Shown here piece after piece: positions 41,223-53,328 of a DNA stretch of 64,000 nucleotides. The stretch's first letter is position 1; every line of letters begins with the position of its first letter. The position numbers and the translations under genes were made by a program. This DNA comes from Neostapfia colusana (Eukaryota > Streptophyta > Magnoliopsida > Poales > Poaceae), in contig JASWHV010000010.1 in NCBI GenBank assembly GCA_030760725.1, positions 30,695,760 through 30,759,759 on the forward strand. The letters run 5' to 3'. Below the pieces are notes generated by a model. That model was not told the origin of the DNA, did no database searches, and saw only the letters and a program-made list of their open reading frames with translations.

Positions 41223-44200
41223 TGACACGACCCCATTGGTCCTGTCGAGCCAGGATCACGCTGAGGGATGCTGCGTTGCACAGCACCGTATAACACACGT
41301 CAAAGGTACAAAGCGGAAGCGGAAATTTTATTACATAAACAAGTTTATGAACATGTTTACATCAAAATAAGTTCAGTCTACACTCGCGGGCGTAGACTAA
41401 GCATCAAGTGCACGTTCAGCCCTCGAACGTGTCCTTTCTAGCACACACGCACACTAACTCTGCGGCGTGCACGACTCCCACTCGACGGGTTCCCCTCCTG
41501 GGGTTCCGTCTCCTCTTCGGGAGTCCCTTCCTCATAGAACCCTGCAAAAGCTTCAAACACAAGTAGTGAGCACGAAGGCTCAGCAAGTCTGACCCGTCTC
41601 ACCTAAACATGGAACTTCTACATGAGGGTAATGGGTTACATGAGGTAAAAATCAGTTGCAAGGACTCGCCTAATTAGTAGAACCTTACTTTCAAGTTTTA
41701 GCAGCAGGATGTGGAGAACCTTACGCTAAGGCACATGAGAGAGCCGCAATCAAACAAGAAACGCATTTCTCTCATGTACTTTGCCCAAAGTTGAAAAGAA
41801 CTTTAGTTAGCTCTAAGCTACAGCATATCATTAACAATCAATGTCCAGCTTTCGATCAGCAACATTTTAACATGTAACTAACCTGTTCTTTCTATGTCAC
41901 GGTACAGTGAACAAGTGGTACTCACTGACCGCGAGGGACGGCGATTATAATCGATTTACACCTGCAGGGTTACCTGAACAACCCGTCACGTGCGCCCGTA
42001 CTCGATGTTGCCTACAACAACCATCACGGACGCCGTACGCGACTACCTTTCACCCGTCAGCCAAATGTTGAACCAGTCCAATCGTCCCGAGCAAGAGGTC
42101 TCTGCACGCGCATCTCAGTGCCGCCAGCCGATTTACACCTCGAGCTCTCAACCTACCCTCTGAAAGACCAGCTATGCCTCAACACCCAGCTACCTGAGTT
42201 ACATCAGTTTCCCGGTTCCCATATAGCCGGTAGGTCTTCGGAACTGTTCTAGCTTGTTCAACAGGCCCGCACACGGCTCGGTCCTCAATCGACACAAGTG
42301 GAGCTACAGCACACAGGCCCCAAAGTCCTGCTGCCCTTAATCTCTGCTTGGTCTCATTTTCTTGCCATGTGTTTCATGTGCTATTACTACCCGAGTCGAG
42401 TGCCTCTAGCCTATGCTCGCGAGTAGTTCCAACTACTCGACTTGTACCGAATCCTACTCTATCTTAGCAATGCAGTGGCTAACATGGTTTTCAGTCCTAA
42501 CCCCAACGCATGGTTTTCTTGTGTATGCAGTTGGGTTTCCAATCAAGACTCTAATGCAAAGAATCACAACAATATTCAAAGATGTGCTCAAAACAATAAA
42601 CACTTGTAAAAAGGTTAATGCAAACCGGAGCTTGCCTTGCTGCTCTTGGTCGTACGCTAGCTGTTCCTCCGGAGTAACGAAGTCTAGGACTTCGGGTTCC
42701 TCCTCGACCTTAGTGACTACATGATAAGAGCAATATATGTATCAATTTAAATGCATTTTGTATTGAGTCTGAAGTTGTGAAGTCTATAACCCTTACTAGA
42801 CAGACTCAATGACTGTGAAACTTTTACTGTGGCTTGGTTACAACCTAGATAGAGACTTGGTCAAGTTTTAGTTGCAGCAAGGCTCATTTGAGCCCTCCAC
42901 AATTAATTATGTCCTTGACCTTAATTGGGACTCTTAGGGAGTTCTAGGGATTTTCATTAAATGAAACTTGATTTGCTGGAAAGTGCTCAGAAAGCTGAAT
43001 CCATCAAAATTTGGTTCACTCGATTTGGAGCCCTCTAGCAAAAGTTATGAGGATTTGAAGTTTGGAAGAATTCTGAAAATCGGGGAAAAGTTTAAACTCT
43101 CGGGGCCCCGCGGGGACACGTGTCGAGCGCGGAGGTGTCCGGCACACCGGAGATACCACACGTGTCGAGCACGGAGGTGTCCGGCACACTGGAGCTCACA
43201 GGGTATTTGCGCGCCAGCACAGCCGATCCCCGGTCACACCCGATCCCGATTTAAATTCTTCAGCCGCTGACACGTGGGCTAGCCGGCTTCGTCTTCCTCC
43301 CGCCGTTCTCTCGCGCCCGCGCCGCCGACCTCGCCGGAGCAGACTCGGGGCTCGCCGGCTTGCTGCTGCCGGACCTCCCATGGGCTGAAACTCGCCGTTA
43401 GGGGGTTGTCGACGTCGAGGAACACGTCGGTGGTGTCAGGTCGGGCTGGGGGTGACCGGAAATAGCTCGGCGACGTGCCGCAGCCTCGGTTGAGGTTCGG
43501 CGCCGTCGACCGTGGGTTCTAACCCGCCAACACCTCGAACAAACGGTCCTACAGCATCAGTGTACCTCTAGGAAGCTCGACAAGGTGTCAAAAGCGTTCA
43601 GGGATGATGGCAAGTTGGTCGGCACCGTGTGACCGATCGTGCTCGCCATGACCGCTCTCGATCGAGCTCGAAATTCGTTACTCCTAGACGGTTTTACGCC
43701 ATGGATGCAGAAAAGAACTTGATCGCCGGCTAGTCCAGCGTCTATGTGCAGGATTTGATGACCTCCGAAAGATCATAGAGCGAGAATTTAAAGAAACCGT
43801 ACCGGAAGCTCGGTTTACGGTCACCGGATCAAAAACTAGAAATTCTCTGTGGATTCTTCACGGTTTGCTTCCAAACTTGGAGGAGAGCAGCACGGTGGTC
43901 GCGCTCTCCTGTCGCCTCTCTTGCTGGACCGTGAAAACGCCTGTGGAACGCTGTCCACGGGCGCCTGACTCTCGGCTATGGTTGAGTCGCCGCTGTGGCG
44001 ATCGCTCTTGGGCAAAGGAGGTTGGAACTCGGGGTTTCTGGTGTTGGGGAGGTGGAGTGCGACCTCAGGTGGCTGTCTAGCAGCTCAGGGACGAAGGAGG
44101 AGATGGCTTTCCTGGTTTTCCCGATTGAGCAGAGAGCTGCGGCGAGAAACAATGCCGCTGCTCGGTTTTGCCCGCGAGAAGATAAAGCCGGCCGACTCCT

Positions 44201-45002
44201 GCTCAGTGGAGGCGGTGCCGGTCGCATGGGGGCGCGAGCAAGCCGCCTGGGCGCCAGCGCACGGAGAGGGAAGCAGCTGGTGGCGCAGGTAGCTGCTCGG
44301 TGGCACAGCCGACAGCTGCTCGGTGGAATTTCCCACCGAGACTCTGACTTTGGTTGTAAGTTTCTCCTTCTTCCCTGTATGACATGTGGGTCCCACCCGG
44401 GGTTTTAACCTCTGAAATTTACTCCTAATCACTGTTGTAAACAGTGAGCCCCATAATACCCCTGGTGATTCAAATAATTCACCCCTGAGCCATTTGAATT
44501 GAATAGAATTCAAATTGGGTTTGGTTTGAGTGAATCTCAGCACAAGTTCAGTTTTTAATTCAAATAAAGTTTGAATTCGTCCCACTTAGCTCATGTCAAG
44601 ATCAACTCCAAATGGAGTGAAAATTGGTGTGTGAGCTCACAAAATGTGCTGAATAAGAATATGCCTCCCACTTTTAAATTCATGGGATAAAAACAGTTTG
44701 AATTTGAATGTGGTTTCAAACTGCCCTCTTTCTATCTATACCCAAAATGACCTCAAAAAGGTTTTTAATTTGGGTGAAACTTGGCATGGACATCCTTAGC
44801 AAAGTGTAGGAGTTTTCATATGTCCAGCCCATCTATATCACATGTGGGAAATACCACTTTTGCAATATGTGAGCTTGTTTTCTAATGAGCATGTTGATAA
44901 TTGTTACTTGCTCTTCATTTGTGTTCATGATCCTTCCTCAAATGAGGTGTGTGGTGTGGTGATGAACACTGCAAATGTGTGTCAAAAACTGAGGCCCTTA
45001 CA
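41223..45002 (-). repeat. E8 5' LTR (right copy)
   Basis: 3,780 bp, TGACACGACC to CCCTTACA on +, followed by CGAAG. Confidence 0.95.
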
Positions 45003-45007
45003 CGAAG
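45003..45007. repeat. Target-site duplication of E8, right copy (CGAAG)
   Basis: The E7 LTR resumes here (CGAAGGCTCCACG). Confidence 0.95.
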
Positions 45008-45799
45008 GCTCCACGTGCCCCGCGGGGCCGGACCCTCCTCTCCTCTGAGAAGAGCTCCGGGCCCGCCACGTGGCCAGCAGAACAGCGCTGCCTGCCCCCG
45101 AGCGATAGGCAGCGGGCGTAAAGACGCCCCATACCTTGCCCGTACAAGGTATTCAAGGCCTGCGTCTTCCCAAGATGCGGAGACGCGGAGCACGCCTCTG
45201 TCAGGTGCTGTTGCGCCCAGTCGCATCACAGACTGGCGCGCGGTGTCAGAACCTGCCAGCCAATAAACACAGCGACAAGACATCCCATGCCGCCTGCGCC
45301 GTCATCAACCACTACAACTAGCGTGCGGCATGGGCAGGGCGGCAAGACGGAGACTCGGAAGACTTCGCCAGAGACAACTACCGGCATAACTGCAGATACG
45401 GTAGATAACAGTCAATCTCCCCGGGACCACCTGTTGGGTCCCGGGCCCCCCTTGTAAGCCACCCGAGTCTTGGACTATAAAAGGCTCGGGTAGGCGACGA
45501 TAGCAAGGGTTCGCACTTCTGCAACTCACACGCTAGCCATTCACACCCAAGCTGTAACTCACCCCCAAGCTCAGGACTCCGGCCCCGAGCAGCAAGCAAT
45601 ACAGCGAGCTCCATAGCTCGCCGTGGACGTAGGGTTTTACGCTCCGGCGGCCTGAACCACGTAAAACTCTCAGTGTCAAGCTCTTACTAACTCGTCCATC
45701 CGTGCAAGCTCTCCGCAAGGGACTAGCCCCACTGAAAAAAGAACCTCCGCGGGCTGCCCAGTGAAGGCCCGGGGGAAGTGTCAACCGAACACTTTGACA
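45008..45799 (+). repeat. E7 5' LTR, right part
   Basis: Continues from 30094 and ends TTTGACA (one change from TTCGACA). Confidence 0.93.
45476..45483 (+). promoter_or_regulatory. TATA box of E7 LTR
   Basis: TATAAAAG in the palindrome loop (CCGAGTCTT / AAGGCTCGG). The upstream half of U3 is now 15 kb away behind E8, so promoter strength is probably changed. Confidence 0.65.
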
Positions 45800-45801
45800 T
45801 T

Positions 45802-45819
45802 TGGCGCGCCAGGTAGGGG
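45802..45819 (+). other. Primer binding site of E7
   Basis: TGGCGCGCCAGGTAGGGG, a perfect family A site. Confidence 0.85.
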
Positions 45820-45856
45820 GCTTTTCCCCTTGCGTGACGAGTTTCCGCTGACGAAG

Positions 45857-47448
45857 ATGACCAAGCTCCCTTCAGCGGCAAACTCTCCCCCTCCACGTTC
45901 ACGGCGAACCGTGACCAGCGGGGAGTACATGTCGACGCACTCAGGACGGAGTGTGTCGGCACAAGCTGGTAGCCAGCAGCCGACCCCGGCAGCGCCGACT
46001 CCAGCAATGCAGGCTCCGACCAGTGTAAGATCTTCTGCGGCGCTGAGCGTACAACATGGGGGTGCGCTAGCTGCAGCAAGAGCACTGCTGCGCAACCCAC
46101 CCGCTGGGGATGCGCCCCTTTCCGCGACCCAACAATGGGTCCGCGAGGTGGACCGCCTCGTCGTCACCGCCTCGAATCCTTGGTTTTGGCGAGGGCGACA
46201 CCCCGGTCAACCGGCTGTGTCGCTGATGCGCACGCCCACGGTTGACGGGCAAACGGCGGATTCCAGCTCCTCCAGGCTCCCGTGTACCTTGGGCCAGGAT
46301 GCCCGGGTGTACCTCGAGCGACGTCAGGAAAGGCGTCGCAACCATGAGGCTGGCAACAGCATGACGTTGGCCTCGACACAACCTGGGGGGCAGATCTTCG
46401 CCACGCGAGCCCTGCCTCAGGCATACGCCGTGCAGCATATGCCACAACCATATGCGCCGCAAGCAGCGCCCCCGGTTTATGGGACAGCCTTGCCTATACC
46501 GGGGTACACGGTGCCAAGTGCGAACCAAGCGTTCGCAGCACCAATACCTGCGGCAGCAGGAGCAGGATGTGCGGACCGGGCTCCCCACCTTCGCTTCGCG
46601 AGGTGGCCGCGCAAGTTTTGGCCGCACCTTCCCGAGAAGTACGACGGTAGCGTCAACCCGGCGGAGTTCCTCCAGATCTACTCCACCGCCGTACTTGCCG
46701 CAGGAGGGGATGAGGCTGTCATGGCCAACTACTTCCCCGTCGCCTTGACCGGCCCAGCTCGATCTTGGCTCACGAATCTCCCCCAGGGGTCCATAACCTC
46801 CTGGGGAGAGCTCTGCCGGCAGTTCCTCGCCAACTTCGGCAGCTCCTACACCCGTCCTGGCACGGAGCTCGACCTCCACGCCGTCAAGCAACAACCTGGG
46901 GAGTCGCTGTGCTCTTTCATCCAGCGGTTCTCCCAGGTACGCAACACCATCCCGCATATTCAAAGTGCTTCTGTGGTGGTGGCGTTCCGACAGGGTGTCT
47001 GGGACGAGAAAATGCTTGAGAAGCTCGTGACCAGAGAGGTCCGCGACGTCTCTGAGCTCTTCAGCCTGGCAGACAAATGCGACAGAGCAGCTGAAGGGCG
47101 GAACTGGCACTCTCTGCCGACCACCGAGTCAGGAGGACAGCCCGGGTCCGGCGCTGCTGCCTATGGGGGTGGCAAGAAGGCCAAGAACCGGTGGAGTGGC
47201 AAGATGAAGTCATCGTTCGCGGCTCCCGTCGCCGCAGCAGCGACGACTAGTGGAGCACGGTGGCCACGCCCCGACAAAAGGCAGCGGCAGTCAACGGCCC
47301 CAGATAGTGACCAGGGCGGGCTATGCCCCGTGCATGGCGCCGGCAACCATACTGCCGCCGAGTGCTGGGATATCCAGAGGCTTGCAGAGCGCTTCCGCAA
47401 AGGAAGACAGCAGAGAGCTGAAGCACCGCACTACCCTAAGAGGGATGG
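45857..47448 (+). CDS. gag of E7, best preserved family A gag, 3' end cut by E9
   Basis: 530 codons without a stop from the conserved ATGACCAAG to the E9 insertion. An Ala/Pro-rich N-terminus carries alternating MPQPYAPQ motifs. The Retrotrans_gag core lies at about residues 235-415 (ANYFPVALTGPARSW, SWGELCRQFL, ELDLHAVKQQ, VVAFRQGV), then a Gly/Lys/Arg-rich linker, the knuckle variant LCPVHGAGNHTAAEC and a basic tail (RFRKGRQQR). It encodes the capsid-nucleocapsid precursor of a Tat-type element. The break at 47448 lies in the tail, so almost all of gag survives. The frame is also open upstream into the LTR, but ATG 45857 matches the start in the other copies. Confidence 0.85.
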
Positions 47449-48391
47449 TGTCGATGTGTTCAGTCGACACTTCCCCCGAGCCTGCACTGGGCAGCCCGCG
47501 GAGGTTCTTTTTTCGGTGGGGCTAGTCTCTAGCGGAGAGCTTGCGCAGATGGACGAGTTACTAAGAGCTTGACACGGTGAGGTTTACGTGGTTCAGGCCG
47601 CCGGAGCGTAAAACCCTACGTCCACTGCGAGCTATGGAGCTCGCTGTATTGCTTTCTGCTCAGGACCAGAGGCCTGAGCTCGGGGGTGAGTTACAGCTTG
47701 AGAGTGTATGGCTAGCGTATGAGTTGCAAAGTGCGAACCCTTGCTATCGACGCCTACCCGAGCCTTTTATAGTCCAAGGCTCGGGCAGCTTACAAGGGGG
47801 GCCGGGACCCGACAGTTATGCCGGTAGTTGCCTCTGGTCGAAGACTTCTGAGTCTTCATCTTGCCGCCCTGCCCATGCCGCATGCTAGCCGTAGTGGTTG
47901 ATGATGGCGCAGGCGGCATGCGGTGTCTTGTCGCGGTGTTTATTGGCTGGCAGGTTCTGACACCGCGCGCCAGTCATTGATGCGACTGGGCGCAACGGCA
48001 CCTGACAGAAGCGTGCTCCGCGTCTCCGCGTCTCGGGATGATGCGGGCCTTGAATACCTTGTACGGGCAATGTATGGGGCGTCTTTACGCCCGCTGCCTA
48101 TCGCTCGGGGCAGGCAGCGCCGTTCTGCTGCCACGTGGCGGGCCCGGAGCCCTTCTCAGAGGAGAGGAGGGTTAGTTCCGCGGGGCACGTGGAGCCTCCG
48201 GACCTCTCCCCGCGGAGGGAGAGGCTCGGCTTCTGTTGGCCATGTGGCGGTCCCGGAGCTCTCCTCTGAGGAGAGGGAGGTCTGGCCCCGCCGGACGCGT
48301 GGCGCCTTCGGAGCTCTCCCGGCGGAGAAGGGCGAGTTCCTTAGGCATTTTACCCTGTGCGCGGGGGTACCACATATCTCAGGTACCGACA
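47449..48391 (-). repeat. E9 3' LTR, with internal deletions
   Basis: 943 bp instead of about 1,100. One gap of about 50 bp is near 47813 (after GGGACCCGACAG), and part of the U3 repeat array is missing. The edges are intact (TGTCGATGTG to GGTACCGACA on +). Confidence 0.88.
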
Positions 48392-48868
48392 GTGGCCCCC
48401 GGGCCCATCTCGGGGGAGGCAGCGAGCCCGAGGTGGGACCTCCGTCTCTTTCGATCCGCGCACTTTCTCTAAGTCCCGAATTGACCGCTGCCGGAGCACG
48501 AACGGCCGCGGGGTCATGGGAGCGTGCGCTCACTTGATGGTTGCTTTTACTGTGGTGGTTCCCAAGACTGCCGCTTCTGCACGTTGCGGCGCTTTCTTCG
48601 GGAACCGCCGAAGTGCCTTGCCGGCTCATCTTCTCAGGAGACTGACTCCTTGACCCCACCGCTTTAGTTAGGCGGATTGGGCCCACCCATCATTGGCACT
48701 CGGTCTAGGAACCGAAGCGGTCGCCGACGCAGGGTATTTGAAGAGTTCCGAATTGCTTGGGATTGCACCCGTGAAGGTGTGAAAAGAAACCCCCATGTGG
48801 GTACGTTTGCCTTATAAGGCTTCCAGCCCCTGCACCTCCCTCGGGTCTCTGCAGTCTTGTCTTCTTCC
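48392..48868 (-). other. Polypurine position and 3' internal region of E9
   Basis: GTGGCCCCCGGGCCC at 48392 is the reversed tract found in E2, E6 and E10; the conserved block with CCTTGACCCCACCGCTTTAG follows at 48648. It leads into the start of the antisense ORF on +. Confidence 0.55.
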
Positions 48869-49496
48869 ATGGCTCTTAACCCGCCTTATGGGGGGAGAAT
48901 TGCTCTCGGTTCCCTCCAGCGGTTGCGTCTGCACCAAGCCTGGGACTCAGGGAGCCTGCCTGCCCCGCCTCTGAGGGTGGCGCCGCCAAGGGGTCTCTGG
49001 TTTGTCCTCCCGACGGAGCCCTTCCTTGGTGACAGCAGGCAGAAAGCTCCTTGGCGTTGTGTCCCTTCCCAGGTGGTGGAGTTTTCAAAGGAACCGCTGA
49101 AGCACCGAGGAGAATCCCAGGCGGCAGAGTCTCCGAGAAGACCACTGAATACTGCGGAGGGGGCCTCAGGAGCACCCTTGATGACTCCAGCTTTTGCGCA
49201 GGTGATGAGGGATGGGGGCTCCAGGGGCACCCTTGACGACACCGGCTTTTGCGCCGATGATGAGGGAACTTCAGGAGAAGGAAACCGCCGATGCACCATG
49301 GAGGATCCCAGACGGCAGAGTCTCCAGGAAGACCGCTGAATACTGCGGAGGGGGCCTCAGGAGCCCCCGTGGTGTCACTGGTTTTTGCGCCGGTGATGAG
49401 GGAGGCGATTCCTGCGCTCTGGTCATAGAGCTAGAGAGTTCCGCCAGGGCTGAAGCCTGGTGACGAGGCCGTTGTTGTAACTTCTGGATTCTGGTC
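48869..49496 (+). pseudogene. Antisense ORF remnant of E9
   Basis: The start (MALNPP) and the very end (SSARAEA, then the GGGACTTG after the stop region) match the E1 and E6 antisense ORFs, but the coiled coil between them is gone and replaced by repeats of a 120-bp unit. The frame from 48869 stops at 49339. At most a short unrelated peptide could be made. The antisense function is therefore lost in the copy that has kept pol. Confidence 0.65.
49091..49402. repeat. Two diverged copies of a ~120-bp unit in the E9 antisense ORF
   Basis: 49091-49213 and about 49279-49402 share GGCGGCAGAGTCTCC, GAATACTGCGGAGGGGGCC and GGTGATGAGGGA; a partial third copy (CTTTTGCGCCGATGATGAGG) lies between them. 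Confidence 0.75.
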
Positions 49497-50491
49497 GTGT
49501 TGGGAGACCCTTGGGACTTGTTTCTTTCTTTTTATCGAGTCTGTAGTCCAGCTCATGGAGCCTCGCATAGTTTGACTCTTTTAAGATATTTGTGATCGTG
49601 ATGCTCCTTCTCGGTTTTGCCTGACTGAGTCCTTAGCTCCGCAAGGTACTTCAGAGGCCATCTCCAATCTCGGAGCTCTGCATAGTCACCCTCGCCGGGT
49701 CCTAACCGCGCTAGGGGCCCCAGGGGGTCTCCGGATCTCGCCCTTTGGGGAGCTCCAAATCTGCTGCCACGTGGCGGGTCCGGACCCCCTCCTTAAGAGG
49801 CGGGAGCTCCGGCCATGTTGGACACGTAGGGCTTTCGGAGCCCTCCCACCGAGAGGGGGGGGAGGTCCGGTTTCCGCCTGCCACGTGGCGAGCCCGGAGC
49901 CCTCCTCAGAGAGTGCTCCGGGCCCGCTGGACATGTGGGGCCTTCGGGCCTCGCCCCTGCCGAAGGGGTGGGGCCCGGTCCTTCCAGTCCTGGGCCGGTG
50001 CTGCTGACGGCTCCTTTCCCCCCGCTTTATGTAGTCCCTGTCGCCATAGCCTGGAAGCCCTGCACACAGGTAGAGGAAACGTAATTCTCCTTGGGGGCTC
50101 CCCCTCCCTTATCTCATAGTCTTATTTGACTTATAGCCCCTAACCATATGCTTGGTGCTTGGGGACTTGTAGAGAGGGGGAGCTGAGCACATGGCAACCA
50201 TGCACTGCAGGGTGGTTAAAAAACTCAATACACAATTTAAATGAGTACGAGGAAAGAGCAAAGTAGAGCAGATTTCTTTTCACACAACTTTCCACAGGAG
50301 GAAGGCAGGCTAAACATGGAGGCCACGACCCACCCCATTAAGAGGGGAAGCAAGACTCTACGCGCTTGGAGTCGGAACCAGGCAAAGCTGAACGTAGTCC
50401 TGTACCGTCCCTTGGGGCTTAGCTGCTCCGAGCGCTGCTCCTGGACTCTATGGAGTTTATTACGAAAAGAAAGTACTGTCATATTTTTGCT
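49497..50491 (-). other. Non-coding middle region of E9
   Basis: No gene. G-box repeat block at 49755-49945 (CACGTG 49768 and 49882), then a region homologous to the middle of E1 and E6, with an AT-rich stretch at 50220-50280. In the element's direction it follows the integrase stop. Confidence 0.6.
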
Positions 50492-51738
50492 CTAGGGGTA
50501 GAACTTACAGAGGTGTTCTATGTTCCAAGGGTTCGGGAGCAGGTCCCCATCCTCGGTGGAAAGGCGCACACACACGGGGCGGCATACTTTCGCGACTCGG
50601 AAGGGGCCTTCCCAACTAGGGGAGAGTTCGTGGGCCCCTTCGCGAGAAAGTATGCGCCGCAACACCAGGTCACCTTCCTGCAGCTCCTGGGCACGCACAG
50701 ACCTCTGGTGGTAGCGCCGAAGCGCTTGTCTGTACCGCGCGTTACGGAGTGCCGCATGTAATCGGACCTCGTCGACGAGGTCGATTTCTCCACGCCAGAG
50801 GTTGTCCTGCATGGCTTCGTCGTAAGCCCGGACACGGTGAGACTTCATGGTGATTTCTGGGGGAAGTACAGCTTCAGCCCCATACACCATGAAGAAGGGT
50901 GTCTCCCCGGTGGCCCGGCTCTGGGATGTCCGGTTAGCCCATAGTGTGCTCGGAAGCTCATCTACCCAATTGGCACCATGTTTCTTCAGGCTGGCGAAGG
51001 TGCGAGTCTTAAGGCCCCGGAGAATCTCCGCGTTGGCCCTCTGAACTTGCCCATTGCTCCTCGGGTGGGCTACAGAGGCATAGCACACCTGAATACCAAG
51101 GTCCTTGCAGTAGTCTTGGAATGCTGCGCTGGTGAACTGGGTCCCGTTGTCGGTGATGATTCTGTTTGGGACCCCGAACCGGCAGACAATAGACTTGATG
51201 AACTTTACTGCGGATTGTTTGTTGATGGTGACAACTGGTGTAGCTTCCGGCCACTTGGTGAACTTGTCGATGGCGACATAGAGGTACCGGAATCCCCCGA
51301 CGGTTCTGGGAAATGGTCCCAGGATGTCCAGCCCCCATACGGCAAACGGCCACGAGGGCGGGATCATCTGTACCGTCTGAGCCGGTGTATGGATCTGCTT
51401 GGCGTGGAACTGGCACGCCTTGCAGCTCTCGACCAGCTTGACGGCATCCAGGAGTGCTGTCGGCCAGTAAAAGCCATGCCGGAAGGCTTTACCGACAAGC
51501 GTGCGTGAGGAAGAATGACTTCCACATTCGCCTCCATGGATCTCAGCGAGCAAGTCGCAGCCTTCCCCCTGGGTTATGCACCGCAATAGGATGTGGTTGG
51601 CGCCACGCCGGTAGAGATCCCCCTCTACCAGCGCGTACCTCTTAGCCATACGCACAATCCGTTCAGCGGTTGCATGTTCATCAGGGAGGATATTGTCCTT
51701 CAAGTAGTCCCGGATCTCCGTGATCCATGCATCGGGTC
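50492..51738 (-). CDS. Integrase of E9 pol, C-terminal part of the polyprotein
   Basis: 415 codons open to a stop after FYP. The HHCC zinc region (GGECGSHSS, FRHGFYW, CKACQFHAK), the DDE core (WGLDILGPFP, ITDNGTQF, VQRANAE) and a C-terminal domain (WEGPFRVAKV) are all present. Of Tat/RIRE2 type, without a chromodomain. The upstream part continues at 62132 beyond E10; when E10 and one GGGTC are discounted the two parts are in the same frame. It integrates the element's DNA in the nucleus and may act for copies lacking it. Confidence 0.9.
51734..51738. repeat. Target-site duplication of E10, left copy (GGGTC)
   Basis: GGGTC here and at 62127-62131. Confidence 0.95.
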
Positions 51739-52837
51739 TGTCGAAGTGTGCGATCGACACTTCCCCCGGGCCTGCACTGGGCAGCCCGCGGAGGTTCTTT
51801 TTTCGGAGGGGCTAGTTCCTAGCGGAGAGCTTGCGCGGATGGACGAGTTAGTGAGAGCTTGACACGGGAAGTTTTACGTGGTTCAGGCTGCCGGAGCGTA
51901 AAACCCTACGTCCACGGTGAGCTATGGAGCTCGGTGTATTGCTTGCTGCTCAGGGCCGGGGGCCTGAGCTTGGGGGTGAGTTACAGCTTGAGAGTGTATG
52001 GCTAGCGTATGAGTTGCCGAATGCGAACCCCTGCTATCGACGCCCACCCGAGCCTTTTATAGTCCAAGGTTCGGGCGGCTTACAAGGGAAGCCGGGACCC
52101 GACAGGTGGTCCCGGGACGATTGTCTATTATCTACCGTATCTGTAGTTATGCCGGTGGTTGCCTCCGGTCGAAGGCTTCTGAGTCTTCCTTTTGCCGCCC
52201 TGACCATGCCGTGCGCTAGTCGTAGTGGTTGATGACGGCGCAGGCGGCATGGGATGTCTTGTCGCGGCGTTTATTACCTGTCAGGTTCTGACACCGCGCG
52301 CCAGTCTGTGATGCGACTGGACGCAACGGCACCTGACAGGCGCATGCTCCGCGTTTCCGCGTCTTGGGAAGACGCGGGCCTTGAATCCCTTGTACGGGCA
52401 AGGTGAGGGGCGCCTTTACGCCCGCTGCCTACCGCCCGGGGGCAGGCAGCACCGTTCTTCCAGCCACGTGGCGGGTCCGGAGCTCTTCTCTGAAAAGAGG
52501 GAGGTCCGGCCCCGCTGGACGCGTGGCGCCTTCGGACCTCTCTCCCACGGAGGGGGAGGTCCTGCTTCTGCATACCACGTGGCGGGCCCGGAGCTCACCT
52601 CTGAGGAGAGGGAGGTCCGGCCTCGCTGGGCGCGTGGCATCTTCGGACCTCTCTCCCGCGGAGGGGGAGGTCCGGCTTCTGTATGCCACGTGGCGGGCCC
52701 GGAGCTCTCCTCTAAGGAGAGGGAGGTCCGGCCCCGCCAGACGCGTGGTGCCTTCGGAGCTCTCCCTGCGGAGAAGGGCGAGCACCTTAGGCATTTTACC
52801 CTGTGCGCGGGGGTACCCCATATCTCAGGTACCGACA
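51739..52837 (-). repeat. E10 3' LTR (left copy)
   Basis: 1,099 bp; on + TGTCGAAGTGTGCGATCGAC to GGTACCGACA. Carries the E2-type loop variant and a full U3 repeat array. Confidence 0.95.
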
Positions 52838-53328
52838 GTGGCCCCCGGGCCCATCTCGGGGGAGATAGCGAGCCCGAGGTGGGACCTCCGTCTCTTCCGA
52901 TCCGCGCACTTTCTCTAAGTCCCGACTTGACCGCTGCTGGAGTACGAACGGCCGCGGGGTCGTGAGAGTGTGCGCCCACTTGATGATTGCTCTTACTGCG
53001 ATGGTTCCCAAGCCTGCCACTTCTGCACGTTGCGTCGCTTTCTTCGGGAACCGCCGAAGGGCCTTGCCGGCTCATCTTCTTAGGAGACTGACTCCTTGAC
53101 CCCACCGCTTTAGCTAAGCGGCTTGGGCCCAGCTTTCATTGGCGCCCAGTCTCGGAGCCGGCGAGGTCGCTGATGCGATGTTTCCGGAGGTTTTCAAATT
53201 ACTTCGAACCATCCCTGGAAAGTTTTAAAAGGTGATCTCACCCGCATCGCGGCTTCCCTTCGCATTGCGCTCGTAATTCCCTTGAACTCTTGCGCCCCGG
53301 CTCTCCTGCCCTTGCGCCTTCTTTCGCT
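52838..53328 (-). other. Polypurine position and 3' internal region of E10
   Basis: GTGGCCCCCGGGCCC next to the LTR, the conserved block ending CCTTGACCCCACCGCTTTAG near 53111, then the leader of the antisense gene on + with AGTTTTAAAAGG at about 53221-53232 as a possible TATA-like patch about 100 bp before the ATG. Confidence 0.55.

Larger units (their letters stand above)
30095..45002 (-). mobile_element. E8: complete Tekay/Del-like chromovirus
   Basis: 14,908 bp with 3.78-kb LTRs and a CGAAG duplication. In its own direction: 5' LTR (right), tRNA-Met primer site, leader of about 1.5 kb, an extra ORF, gag-protease, pol with RT, RNase H, integrase and chromodomain, purine tract, 3' LTR (left). 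Base composition is clearly more AT-rich in LTRs and leader than the surrounding family A. About 12 substitutions in the first 680 aligned bp of the LTRs point to a recent insertion. Lineage assignment rests on chromodomain, primer site and LTR size. Confidence 0.93.
29788..47448 (+). mobile_element. E7: family A element with intact gag start, split by E8 and cut by E9
   Basis: 5' LTR 29788-30094 plus 45008-45799 (1,099 bp without E8), primer site, then gag until E9 begins inside it at 47449. Left duplication predicted as AGGGC (29783-29787). The rest of the element should lie beyond the window, past E9. Confidence 0.87.

Noticed and set aside
45761..45856. gag of E7 starting inside the LTR
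   Set aside because: The frame is open by chance through the primer site; the conserved start is the ATG at 45857.
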